Shown: in pieces, positions 8,054-17,400 of the stretch | Numbering within the stretch: the stretch's first letter is position 1 | Layout of the letters: every line of letters starts with the position of its first letter | From: Hyphomicrobiales bacterium | GTDB lineage: Bacteria > Pseudomonadota > Alphaproteobacteria > Rhizobiales > Rhizobiaceae | Assembly: GCA_900469475.1 (NCBI GenBank) | Contig: UBXG01000009.1 | Coordinates: 310,001-374,000 of the forward strand | Direction: 5' to 3' | Length of the DNA: 64,000 bases | Program-made: the position numbers and the translations under genes | The notes under the pieces: generated by a model | Told to the model about the DNA's origin: nothing | What the model saw: the letters and a program-made list of their open reading frames with translations, nothing else | Databases searched by the model: none

Positions 8054-8971
8054 ATGAGCAAACCCTTGATCCTCGACGGCGGCATGAGCCGCGAACTGCT
8101 GCGTCTCGGCGCGGAACTGAAGCAGCCGGAATGGTCGGCGCTCGCGCTCGTCGATTCGCCGGAGATTGTCCGGCAGGTGCATGACGAATTCATCGCCGCC
8201 GGCTCGGACGTTGTGACCACCAACAGCTACGCGCTCGTCCCCTTCCACATTGGCGAGGAGCGGTTCTGGAAGGAAGGCGCCGATCTCATCGCGCTTTCCG
8301 GACAGCTGGCTCGCGACGCCGCCGATGCCTGCAAGGATCGAAAAATCCTGGTCGCCGGCTCGCTGCCGCCCATCTTCGGCTCTTATGAGCCGCAGAATTT
8401 CGATCCGTCACGCGTTCAGGACTATCTCAAGGTTCTGGTAGAAAACCTCGATCCTTATGTCGATGTCTGGCTCGGGGAAACCCTCAGCCTGATCGCGGAG
8501 GGAGAGGCGGTTCGGGCCGCGGTCGCCGAAACCGGCAAGCCGTATTGGATCTCCTTCACACTGGCCGACGATGCCGCGCAAAGAAATGGCGCCTCGCCCA
8601 AGCTCCGATCCGGCGAAGCCGTCGAGGATGCGGCTCGCTGGGCCGCATCATCCGGTGCCGACGCGCTTCTTTTCAACTGCAGCAAACCGGAGGTCATGCG
8701 AGAGGCCGTCGATGTCGCAGCGGAGGTTTTCAAGCAGAGCGGCCATAATCTGCAGATCGGCGTCTATGCCAATGCCTTCGAAGGTGAACAAGGCGAGTTG
8801 GCCGCCAATGAAGGCCTTCACGCGACCCGGCTAGATCTGAATGACGACGCCTATTCGCGCTTCGCCTGTTCATGGGTCGATGCCGGCGCAACGATGGTAG
8901 GCGGTTGCTGCGGGATTGGCGCCGGGCATATACATCGGCTGAAGAAGGCCCTCCTTACTCAGGGCGTGTAG
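8054..8971 (+). CDS. Homocysteine S-methyltransferase family protein
   Basis: Zinc-dependent methyltransferase of the MmuM/Pfam S-methyl_trans family, 305 residues. It starts with LILDGGMSREL and keeps the three zinc-ligand cysteines expected for the family: C209 in LFNCSKPE and C285/C286 in GGCCGIG. The family moves a methyl group from S-methylmethionine or S-adenosylmethionine to homocysteine, giving methionine. It closes an operon with a complete amino-acid importer, 63 bp after the last permease, so an S-methylmethionine (or related sulfonium) scavenging role is plausible. Plants make S-methylmethionine, which suits a rhizosphere organism. The substrate is inferred from context; some family members act on other thiols. 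Confidence 0.85.
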   Translation: MSKPLILDGGMSRELLRLGAELKQPEWSALALVDSPEIVRQVHDEFIAAGSDVVTTNSYALVPFHIGEERFWKEGADLIALSGQLARDAADACKDRKILVAGSLPPIFGSYEPQNFDPSRVQDYLKVLVENLDPYVDVWLGETLSLIAEGEAVRAAVAETGKPYWISFTLADDAAQRNGASPKLRSGEAVEDAARWAASSGADALLFNCSKPEVMREAVDVAAEVFKQSGHNLQIGVYANAFEGEQGELAANEGLHATRLDLNDDAYSRFACSWVDAGATMVGGCCGIGAGHIHRLKKALLTQGV

Positions 8972-9034
8972 CAAAAGCCGCCACGAACATTGATCCGGAA
9001 GGCGATCGTTGGCCATAGGACCGAGATAGGTCTT

Positions 9035-10720
9035 TTAGTCATGCACCGTTGCTGCGGCCTGCGGAGCCGGGCCTGGAGTCCGGCTTTGCAGGAGTTCGCC
9101 GCGCTCCTCCAGAACGGGATAGGCGGCAGCGGCGACCAGATGGGAATTGATCTGTTTTAGATCACGTAGCAGGTCGAGGTGAAGAGAACTGGTCTCGACG
9201 GTCTCAATCCCGCCTTGCCGCAGGCGTTGGAAATGAGCCTCTGTACCCTCGCGTTCCGCTTTGCGAAAGATAACCTTCTCCTCCGCCAGCATGCGAGCGG
9301 TGCTCTCGTTTTGGGTCATGAGCAAGGCCGCCGTCGTGCGCAGGTTCGTCTGCAATCGATCGAACAGCCGCGCCAATTCAAGCTGGCCCTCTTTCGAGAA
9401 GTTCAGACCTCGGCGCAGACGTTTGGCCAGATGCGGCAAGAGGTTCTGATCGAGAACGTCGCCGGCGTGTTCCATATTCATCGAGAACAGCAGGATCTCG
9501 TTCAAGCGTCGTCTGTCGGCCTCGCCGAGTTCATCGGGATCGATCGAGGTGAGATAGGTCTTTACGGCCGCATTCAGACTGTCGAGGATATTGTCCAGCG
9601 ACCGCAATCGCGTCAGCGCCTTTCGATCCGTATCCGATAGGGCAGCTTTGGCGCCGGCGAGCATTTCGGAGAGGACATCGACCAATCTCAATGCCTCCCG
9701 TGCTGCTGCGCCAAGCGCGACGACAGGCGTCTCCTTGGCAGCCGGGTCGAGATATCGGGGACGCGTCGGATCGGCCTCGTCAATCTTCCGCGGCAGCAAT
9801 TTGGTCAGGAGATCGGCATAGGGCCGCAATAGCGGCATGAACACCATGGCCAAAACGACATTGAAGGCGGTATGAAAATTGGCGACGGCGCGGGCGCTAT
9901 CGCTATCCACCAGCGCCGACAAGCGCGTGACCGGTTCGAGAAAGCCGATCAGTGCGGCGACGCCGACAATGCGTGTCATCATATTGCCGATGGGTAGGCG
10001 TTTCACCGATAGATCGGTCCCCGATTGCCCTTCGATGAGCGGATTGATCGCGGTTCCGAGATTGGCGCCGAGAACGAGCGCAAAAGCCTGGTCGACATCG
10101 ACAAGACCCTTGCTCGCGAGAGACATGATGAGCAGAACGACAGCAACGCTGGAATGGGCTGCCCATGTCAGAATAGCGGCAAGGAGCATGCTCAGCACCG
10201 GCGTCGCGGCAATCGCATCGAGGACGTATGCAAGCGCCGTCGATCCCTCATACTGAGTCATCAGGTCGAGAAGTTGATGCAGCGCCAGAAGCATGAAGCC
10301 AAGCCCGATCATGACCCGGCCAAGATCGTGCACGCGTGAATTCCCGGTTCGGCGGAACATCAGCACGCCGATCAGGATCAGCGCCGGGGAAGCCGCCGCG
10401 ACATTGAAAGACAACACCTGGACGATCAGGGTCGTGCCAACATTGGCTCCCAGCATGACGGCAAGCGCCGGCACGAGATCCACCAGGCCGCCGGCCGCGA
10501 AGCCGGAAGCCATCAGGCCGGTTGCCGTGCTGCTCTGCAGGATGGCAGTGACGCCGATCCCGGCAAAAAACGCCTTGGTGCGATTGCTAAGCGCGCGGCC
10601 CAGAAAAGACCGCAGATCAGGTCCGAAGGCGCGCTGAATGCCAGTCTGGACCATACGCGTGCCCCAGAGCAGAAGGGCGATGTGGCCGGCCAGAGCAACG
10701 AGGCCGAGGATAAGCGCCAT
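9035..10720 (-). CDS. Na+/phosphate cotransporter family protein with PhoU-like domain
   Basis: Integral membrane protein of 561 residues. The N-terminal half (about 1-310) carries the two inverted Na/Pi-cotransporter repeats, visible as QSSTATGLMASGF in the first and AAHSSVAVVLLIMSLA in the second. The C-terminal part (about 340-540) is helical and charged like PhoU, with the recurring EILLFSMNMEHAGDVLD type helices. This fusion is a common bacterial NptA-like form and is expected to take up, or perhaps export, inorganic phosphate. It stands alone, convergent with the methyltransferase operon. No Pho box was identified by eye upstream. Confidence 0.9.
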   Translation of the reverse strand: MALILGLVALAGHIALLLWGTRMVQTGIQRAFGPDLRSFLGRALSNRTKAFFAGIGVTAILQSSTATGLMASGFAAGGLVDLVPALAVMLGANVGTTLIVQVLSFNVAAASPALILIGVLMFRRTGNSRVHDLGRVMIGLGFMLLALHQLLDLMTQYEGSTALAYVLDAIAATPVLSMLLAAILTWAAHSSVAVVLLIMSLASKGLVDVDQAFALVLGANLGTAINPLIEGQSGTDLSVKRLPIGNMMTRIVGVAALIGFLEPVTRLSALVDSDSARAVANFHTAFNVVLAMVFMPLLRPYADLLTKLLPRKIDEADPTRPRYLDPAAKETPVVALGAAAREALRLVDVLSEMLAGAKAALSDTDRKALTRLRSLDNILDSLNAAVKTYLTSIDPDELGEADRRRLNEILLFSMNMEHAGDVLDQNLLPHLAKRLRRGLNFSKEGQLELARLFDRLQTNLRTTAALLMTQNESTARMLAEEKVIFRKAEREGTEAHFQRLRQGGIETVETSSLHLDLLRDLKQINSHLVAAAAYPVLEERGELLQSRTPGPAPQAAATVHD

Positions 10721-11100
10721 AATGGTCCTCCATAAGCCTGCGATCTCTCCCGAGACAAGCGCCGGGAATCAAGATTGCAGATTGTAAACTTTCATTAGCC
10801 GACTATGTTCTTTGTCTTTGCACCTTTTGCAAGGGCGGATTGTCGTAAAACTGTTATTGTAATATTTTTTCATTTAAAATCAGCGAGATAAACCGACACA
10901 GATACGATTGCCTCACTATGACGAATAAGCGCCTTACCGGAAAAGATCGGTCCAAAAACGACGGTTTCTATCCACGACAACACAACCTCGCCTTTTCCCT
11001 GTAATCCAGGGTATATCTGACCAATGTACCTATACAGCCATCTCAGCCTGCGCCAGATCCCGTCCGCCGGCTGAGGCGATAGCTTGGCGAGGAATTCGAG
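10721..11100. other. Intergenic region without a convincing gene
   Basis: 380 bp between the Na/Pi transporter and the MBL-fold gene, AT-richer near 10780-10880. A minus-strand frame (10870-11109, up to 79 codons from an internal ATG) is open but has no recognisable domain and overlaps the MBL start by 9 bp, so it is not called. The region probably holds the two divergent promoters. Confidence 0.5.
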
Positions 11101-11907
11101 ATGGCGCATTTTGTCTGCATCACATGCGGTACGCAGTTCAGCGAGAGCGACGCACCGCCGCGAGCCTGCCCGATCTGCGAGGATGAGCGTCAATTCGTAC
11201 CCCAATCAGGTCAGGAATGGACCGATATGGCAAGCATCGGCCAGACGCATAGCGTGATCTGGACCAAGCAAGCGGAAGGCGTTCATGGCCTGCAGATCAA
11301 GCCCGATTTCGGTATCGGCCAGCGCGCATTTCTGATCGAAGGGCCGGATGGCAACATTCTGTGGGATTGCCTCAGCCTCATTGACAAGGCCACAAAGACG
11401 CGGATTGCTGCGATGGGCAGCCTGAGCGCGATCGCGATCTCCCATCCGCATTTCTATACGTCGATGGTCGAGTGGAGTGCCGCTTGCGGCGGCGCACCGA
11501 TCCATATCCATGCCGACGATAGCGAATGGGTGCAAAGGCCGGATGCCGCCTTGCATCCATGGAGAGGCGCGACGCTTTCGATCGGCTCGGCGACCATGAT
11601 CCGATGCGGCGGCCATTTCGACGGCAGTTGCGTGCTCCATTGCCCCTCGCTCGAACGCGGGCGCGGCGCCCTCTTCGTCGGCGACACGATGCAGGTGACC
11701 ATGGACCGTAAATTCGTGAGCTTCATGCGCAGCTACCCGAACCTTGTTCCACTCGACGCCAAGGCGGTGACGAGGATATTGGAAGCGGTTCGGCCCTATC
11801 GTTTCGAAGCGATTTATGGCGCATTTCCCGGCCGAACGGTCGAGAGCGACGGCAACCAGGTGGTGGAGCGTTCGGCGGAAAGGTACCTGAAGGCGATCGC
11901 AAACTGA
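11101..11907 (+). CDS. MBL-fold metallo-hydrolase with N-terminal zinc-ribbon
   Basis: 268 residues with two recognisable parts. An N-terminal rubredoxin-like zinc ribbon has C6xxC9 and C23xxC26 (FVCITCG and RACPICED). A metallo-beta-lactamase-like domain follows from about residue 45. The usual HxHxDH box appears only as SHPHFYTSMVEW, while the downstream GGHFDG and LFVGDTM elements are kept. The fold is therefore likely, but hydrolase activity is less certain because the box aspartate/histidine pair is not obvious. MBL proteins of this layout are related to glyoxalase II-like hydrolases. No operon partner: the histidine kinase downstream is on the opposite strand. Confidence 0.8.
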   Translation: MAHFVCITCGTQFSESDAPPRACPICEDERQFVPQSGQEWTDMASIGQTHSVIWTKQAEGVHGLQIKPDFGIGQRAFLIEGPDGNILWDCLSLIDKATKTRIAAMGSLSAIAISHPHFYTSMVEWSAACGGAPIHIHADDSEWVQRPDAALHPWRGATLSIGSATMIRCGGHFDGSCVLHCPSLERGRGALFVGDTMQVTMDRKFVSFMRSYPNLVPLDAKAVTRILEAVRPYRFEAIYGAFPGRTVESDGNQVVERSAERYLKAIAN

Positions 11908-11934
11908 GAATCCTGCGCCGGAAATGCCGTAGAC

Positions 11935-13326
11935 CTAATTTTCCAGCGCCGCTTGTCTGTCCTTGACCAGTCGCGCCGGCAGATTGACGGTGACAGACAA
12001 GCCGCCAAGGCTAGAGCGGGCGAGCGCCAGCTTGCCGTCATAGGCCTCGACCAGATCCTTGGCGATCGCCAGGCCGAAACCGGTTCCGGCGATGCTTTCA
12101 TCCAGCCGCCTGCCGCGGCGAATGAAAGCCATCTCGGCATCCTCCGGCAGGCCCGGACCGTCGTCCTCGATGCACAGTTCCACGCCCTCGAGCTCGGGCA
12201 ACTGCGACAGACGGACCTTCACCTTACCGGCCGTCCACTTTCTGGCGTTGTCGATCAGATTGCCGGTGATATCGGCAAAATCCGCTTCGTCGATCGCCAG
12301 CCACATCTCGGGCGGCGCCACAAGCTCGAAATCGATCTTGCGCTCGCTCGATAGCCGCCGCATCACGGAGATGATCTTCTGCAGATCGGCGCTGGCGTCC
12401 ATGACGCCGACGGTATGAGCGGCCGCCAGGCTGGCCCGGGTTTGCGCAAGCGTTCGCTTGATCTGCGCCTCCATCCGGCTGACCTCCGTCTGGATGGCGG
12501 CGGCTCGCTCCGACATGCCCTCTTCCGACAGAAGGCGCGCCGTCGCCTCCAATGCCGCGAGTGGCGTCTTCAGGCCGTGCGCCAGATCGCCGGCGCGCGC
12601 ACGCGCCTGTGTCAACTGCGTCTCACGCGATGCGAGCAGCCCGTTGAGATCGTCCACGAGAGGCTGGACTTCCCGCGGAAACTGACCGGTGATCTTGCGT
12701 GCCGATCGCTCCTGCACCGCCATCAGGGCTGCGCGCAGATCATTGAGGGGTCGTAGCCCGTATCGCAGAAAAGCGATGACAGCCACGATGAGGGCGGCTG
12801 AAAGCACGCCAAGAGATGGCGCCATGGCGTAGAAGAAGCGCCAGCGCGCCGGCGCAAGCTCGCTGTTGTCGAGCGCCATGACGATATCGACGATCTGGTC
12901 GCCCGTGGCCGAGGGGATCGAAATCGACCGCTCGACGGCAAGAAGACGGCTGCCGTTCGGCCCTTTCATATCCGTCGCTCGCCCGGCATCGCGAGGGCGG
13001 GCACGCAGCCAGGGCAGGTTCTGCTCCCAGAGCGATTGGGAGCGCAGCTCCACGGTGCCGTTGCGGCCGACCTGCCAATAGAAGCCACCATTTGGAATGC
13101 CGAAGCGGGGATCCGTTGGCGTGTCGTCGAGGAAGAGCTGATTGGAGGAATTTATATCGACCGCCGCCAGCAGAACGCGCAACTCCTCATCTATCTCCGA
13201 GAGGGCAAGCGCCCTGACGGCCAGCCCGGAAATGGCGTTGATGCCGACCCCGGCAAGAAAGGTTGCAACGATGATCGCCACCACGGAACCCAGCAGCAAC
13301 CGCCCTCGCAGCGAGAACGGTGTCAT
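11935..13326 (-). CDS. Sensor histidine kinase
   Basis: Inner-membrane sensor kinase of 463 residues. A transmembrane helix at about 9-32 and another at about 165-190 bracket a periplasmic sensing domain of about 130 residues. A HAMP-like linker and the phospho-acceptor box (DLAHGLKTPLAALEA, H250) follow, then the HATPase_c domain with an N box (DNARKW) and G boxes (EDDGPGLPE, GTGFGLAIAKDL). Related to the PhoQ/QseC group. The start overlaps the response-regulator stop by four bases, so the pair is co-translated. The PepSY-domain protein encoded first in the operon suggests an envelope-linked signal (inference). Confidence 0.92.
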   Translation of the reverse strand: MTPFSLRGRLLLGSVVAIIVATFLAGVGINAISGLAVRALALSEIDEELRVLLAAVDINSSNQLFLDDTPTDPRFGIPNGGFYWQVGRNGTVELRSQSLWEQNLPWLRARPRDAGRATDMKGPNGSRLLAVERSISIPSATGDQIVDIVMALDNSELAPARWRFFYAMAPSLGVLSAALIVAVIAFLRYGLRPLNDLRAALMAVQERSARKITGQFPREVQPLVDDLNGLLASRETQLTQARARAGDLAHGLKTPLAALEATARLLSEEGMSERAAAIQTEVSRMEAQIKRTLAQTRASLAAAHTVGVMDASADLQKIISVMRRLSSERKIDFELVAPPEMWLAIDEADFADITGNLIDNARKWTAGKVKVRLSQLPELEGVELCIEDDGPGLPEDAEMAFIRRGRRLDESIAGTGFGLAIAKDLVEAYDGKLALARSSLGGLSVTVNLPARLVKDRQAALEN

Positions 13327-13994
13327 GACGGCGGCGCCTCGCGCGGAATGATGTAGCCCTGGCCGCGCCGGGTTTCGATGACGGTGCCGTCGAACTTGCG
13401 CCTGAGACGCGCTACAACCACTTCTAGCGCGTTCGACAGCAGCTCCGTCTCTTCATCATAGATGCTGTCGGCGATCTGCGTTCGGGAAAGCACGGTGCCG
13501 GCATTGTGCATCAGATAGGCAAGAAGCCTGTATTCGAGTGCCGTCACCTGAACCGGCTGCCCGCGAAACGAAACCGTGCGCTGGCGTGTGTCGAGCTCCA
13601 ACACGCCATTGGAAAGGATCGGAGAGGATTGTCCGGCAGCGCGGCGCATCAGGGCGCGCACGCGCGCCAGAAGCTCTTCCATGCGGAAGGGTTTGGTCAG
13701 ATAATCGTCGGCACCCGCATCCATGCCGTCGACCTTGTCGCGCCATCCGTCTCGCGCCGTCAATATGATGACAGGCATGCCGCGGCGTTCTGCGCGCCAG
13801 CGTCGCAGCACCGTCAGTCCATCAAGCTTCGGAAGTCCAAGATCGAGGATGACAAGATCAAAATGCTCGATATCGCCGCGATACCATGCTTCCTCGCCGT
13901 TGCTCACGGTCGAGACGACATAATGCTGATCCTCCAGGCAGCGGCGCATATCCGCCACAATACTGGGCTCATCCTCAGCAATCAGAATGCGCAT
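13323..13994 (-). CDS. OmpR/PhoP-family response regulator
   Basis: Two-domain regulator, 223 residues. The receiver domain has the acidic pair E7/D8, phospho-acceptor D51 in ILDLGLPKLDG, and the conserved lysine in LTKPF. The C-terminal winged helix (about 125-220) shows the expected TALEYRLLAYLM and VVVARLRRKFD segments. It is the cognate partner of the kinase encoded next, with overlapping stop and start. The target genes are not identifiable here; autoregulation of the PepSY-RR-HK operon is the usual pattern. Confidence 0.93.
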   Translation of the reverse strand: MRILIAEDEPSIVADMRRCLEDQHYVVSTVSNGEEAWYRGDIEHFDLVILDLGLPKLDGLTVLRRWRAERRGMPVIILTARDGWRDKVDGMDAGADDYLTKPFRMEELLARVRALMRRAAGQSSPILSNGVLELDTRQRTVSFRGQPVQVTALEYRLLAYLMHNAGTVLSRTQIADSIYDEETELLSNALEVVVARLRRKFDGTVIETRRGQGYIIPREAPPS

Positions 13995-13996
13995 TC

Positions 13997-14323
13997 TCAG
14001 CGTCTCTCGATCACGGCAAGTGTTGCGCCGTCGAGCACTATATCACCACGTTTGCCATCCGGCTTCAACACACGCACGGCATAGGCCTGGCGCCCAGCCC
14101 GGCGAACCCGCTTGATTCGCAGCACCTTTCCCGGCATTTCGCGCGCAACGACCGCATAGATGTCGCGTAGCGGCCGCAAGCTGCCGGCATCTTCGACCAG
14201 GACATTGCTATGTATGCGAGCCAATGCTTCCATGCCTGGCAAGCTTAGCGGAACCGCTACCAAGAGAACGGACAGCCAGCGGGGCCAGCCGGCTCTTCGC
14301 CCGAATATGCGCAACGATATCAA
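13997..14323 (-). CDS. Small PepSY-domain secreted or membrane-anchored protein
   Basis: 108 residues with an N-terminal hydrophobic segment (about 15-33, WLSVLLVAVPLSLPGMEALA) ending in a likely signal-peptidase site, then a single PepSY-like domain (about 45-105) ending RGDIVLDGATLAVIERR. PepSY proteins are periplasmic and are often encoded with PhoPQ-like two-component genes. Here the stop lies two bases before the response-regulator start, so it is the first gene of that operon. The role is unknown; an accessory sensing or inhibitory function is inferred from context. Confidence 0.75.
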   Translation of the reverse strand: MISLRIFGRRAGWPRWLSVLLVAVPLSLPGMEALARIHSNVLVEDAGSLRPLRDIYAVVAREMPGKVLRIKRVRRAGRQAYAVRVLKPDGKRGDIVLDGATLAVIERR

Positions 14324-14441
14324 TCCTTCTTTCGAGATGGCACACAGGGCTCGCCCTGCAGCGAACCAAGCATAGCTTTCCCAACATTACAATTCACTGA
14401 CAACGCCCGTAAGAGAGCTGCAAATTGAAGGGTGTATAAGC

Positions 14442-17400
14442 ATGGGCAGATGGCACGCTGATTGTGCCGAGTTTCGTTCCGCAGAAGATACCATGACTAT
14501 CCAGATTTCTTCGATTACCCCAAATGCCAGCCTCTCGGTCTCCTCAGGCGGCATTCGGCCTGAGTTCGTCCGCAATGAAACCCTGGTGGACATCTTCAAG
14601 GCAACGGTTGCCCGCAGCCCCGACAAGACGGCACTGACCCTGATCGGAACCGACCAGGCGATGACCTATGCCGAACTGGACCGGCTTTCCGATGAGGCAG
14701 CGCGTGCGCTCAGCCGTCGCGGTATCGGTCCCGGCGATTTCGTCGGCCTTTGGTTCCAGCGCTCCCTCGAGCTACATGTCGCACTTCTGGCGATTCTCAA
14801 GGCGGGCGCTGCCTATATTCCCTTCGATGCCGCTGCCCCTGCCGACCGCGTGGCCGTCAGTCTCGCCGATTGCGGCGCGAAATGGCTGCTGACGCATGAT
14901 GAAAAGGCTGCCCTAGCGCCCGAATTCGACGGCCAAACCCTGATCCTCAAGGCACTGCTCGCAGAAGACGATGATGGCGTCGCGCCCCGCACCGCCGCTC
15001 ACGATGATCCGGCCTACGCCATCTATACGTCCGGCTCCACTGGCAAGCCGAAGGGCATCGTCATCACGCATCGGAACATCTGTCATTATCTGCGGGCCGG
15101 CAACGACGTCCTCGGCATGGTCGAATCGGACGTCGTTCTGCAGCAAGCTTCGGTCGCCTTCGACCTTTCTCTCGAAGAAATCTTCGTTCCCTATCTGGTC
15201 GGCGCGACGCTGAAGGTTGCGACATCTGCCGTCATGGCCGAGCTCGACAGGCTCGCGGATGTGCTGGAAGCGGAAAAGATCACGGTCATCGACACCGTAC
15301 CGACCCTGCTCACCATGCTCGAGCGCGATGTCGAAAGCCTGCGCGTCATCATCGTCGGCGGCGAAGCCTGCCCTCCGGCGATCGTCAGCCGCTTTTCCAA
15401 GGCCGGCCGGTGCCTGATCAATACCTATGGCCCGACCGAGACGACGGTGGTTGCAACCTACGCCGAACTCGATCCATCCCGGCCGATCACGATCGGCTGC
15501 CCGATCGCCAACACGACCGCCTACGTCGTCGACGAAAACCTGCAGCTCGTTGCTCGCGGCGATACCGGCGAATTACTGATCGGCGGACCGGGTGTTGCTG
15601 CCGGCTACAGAAACTTGCCGCAGCTGACCGCCGCAAAATTCGTCGCCAACCCCTTCGCAGGCCATGACGATCCGGTGCTTTACCGCAGCGGCGACGCCGT
15701 GCTGATGGACGAGGAAGGGCAACTCCATTTCCTCGGGCGCATCGACGATCAGGTCAAGATTCGCGGCTATCGCATCGAGCTCGGCGAGATCGAAACCGTC
15801 GTGGGCGAACTTCCCGACGTGAAGGCCGCATCCGTCGTCGTGCACCGCCCGCCGGATGGCGAGGACATGCTGGTCGCCCACATCGTTACCACGGGTAGCA
15901 GCTTCGATCGCGACAAGGCCCGCGCCGTGCTTGCAGCCAAGCTGCCGCCCTACATGGTACCGGCCGCCTGGCATAGTCATGTCTCTCTGCCGCGGCTTCC
16001 TTCCGGCAAGATAGACCGCAAGACGCTGGCCGCTATCCCGCTCGTAGCCGACCAGCCGACCCAGGCACAAGAGCCGCCGCGCACATGGACGGAAGCACAG
16101 CTGCTGAAGGCCGCGACCGAGGCGCTTCGACTGCGTTCCATCGGCTTCGAAGCGGATTTCTTCACCGAACTCGGCGGCCATTCCATGCTGGCGGCCCGCT
16201 TTGTTTCCGAAGTGCGCAAGATCCCGTTGCTCGCCAGCATCGCCCTGCGCGACGTCTATGCCGGCCGAACCTTGCGCGGCATTGCCGCGATCCTGGAGCA
16301 GCGCGCCGAGAGCACTTCGGGACAGGAGCGTAAGAGTTTCGAACCGGTGCCGTTGCGCCGGCGTTTTTTCTGCGGTCTCGCTCAAGCCGTGGTATTGCCC
16401 TTCATCGTCGCGATCGCAACGCTGCAATGGATCGGCCTGCTGCTCGCCTCGATCCTGCTGATCGATGACGGTGCATCGCTCTGGAATGAAATCCTCATTC
16501 TCGGCGGCGTCTACCTCGCGCTCAATCTCGGCGAGAAGCTTGTTGTCGTCGCCCTGAAATGGCTTGTCATTGGCCGCACGCGGCCCGGCATCTATCCGCT
16601 CTGGGGTACCTATTATTTCCGCCTCTGGCTGATGCAGCGCATCGTACAGCTCACCGCTCCGAAATTCCTCAAAGGTTCGCCGCTTATCCGCGTCTATATG
16701 CGCGCACTCGGCGCCAAGGTCGGCAAGGACGCGATGATCGACGAGTTCGAAGAGGGTGCGATCGACCTCGTGCGCATCGGCGCAAGATCCAGCCTCGGCG
16801 TCAAGATCAAGCTCGCCAATGTCGAAGTCATCGGCAACGAGATCCATGTCGGCACGATCGATATCGGCGAAGGCGTGCAGATCGGCAATGGCTCCGTCAT
16901 CGGTCACAACGTCAAGATTGACGATGGTGCCGTCATCGGCGATCTGACGGCGATTGCCGCTGGCACGCATGTCGAAGCCCATACGCGCTGGGACGGCTCG
17001 CCCGCCCGCCAGACCGGGCATGCCGAGCACGAAGAGATGCCCGCCCATCCGGAGCTTGGAACCGTCGGACGCGTCTTCCAGTTCGCAGCCTATTTCGTTG
17101 CCTACAATCTCAGCCTCGTCGTCGGCCTGTTGCCGATCTTCCCGGCCTTCTATCTGTTCTCTGCCGTGCAGCAGATCTATGCGCCCGGCTCCGACGAGGC
17201 CTTGTCGTGGGGGATGATCGCCGCGCTCTCCTGGCCGGCCGCCTTCCTGCTGATCGTCGTGTCCATGGCTGTCGTCGTGGCGCTCAGATGGGTGCTGTTG
17301 CCTCGCGTCGTGCCGGGCCGCTATTCCATCTTCGGCAATCTTTATTTCCGCAAATGGGTCGTCGGCCTGACCACCGAGGCCATGCTCGAAACCCTGAATT

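Noticed and set aside
10870..11109. 79-codon minus-strand frame upstream of the MBL gene
   Set aside because: Overlaps the MBL start, has no recognised domain and no clear ribosome site; kept only as part of the intergenic note.
15573..17048. 491-codon minus-strand frame
   Set aside because: Shadow of the NRPS adenylation/carrier region; no domain recognisable and composition is that of an antisense frame.
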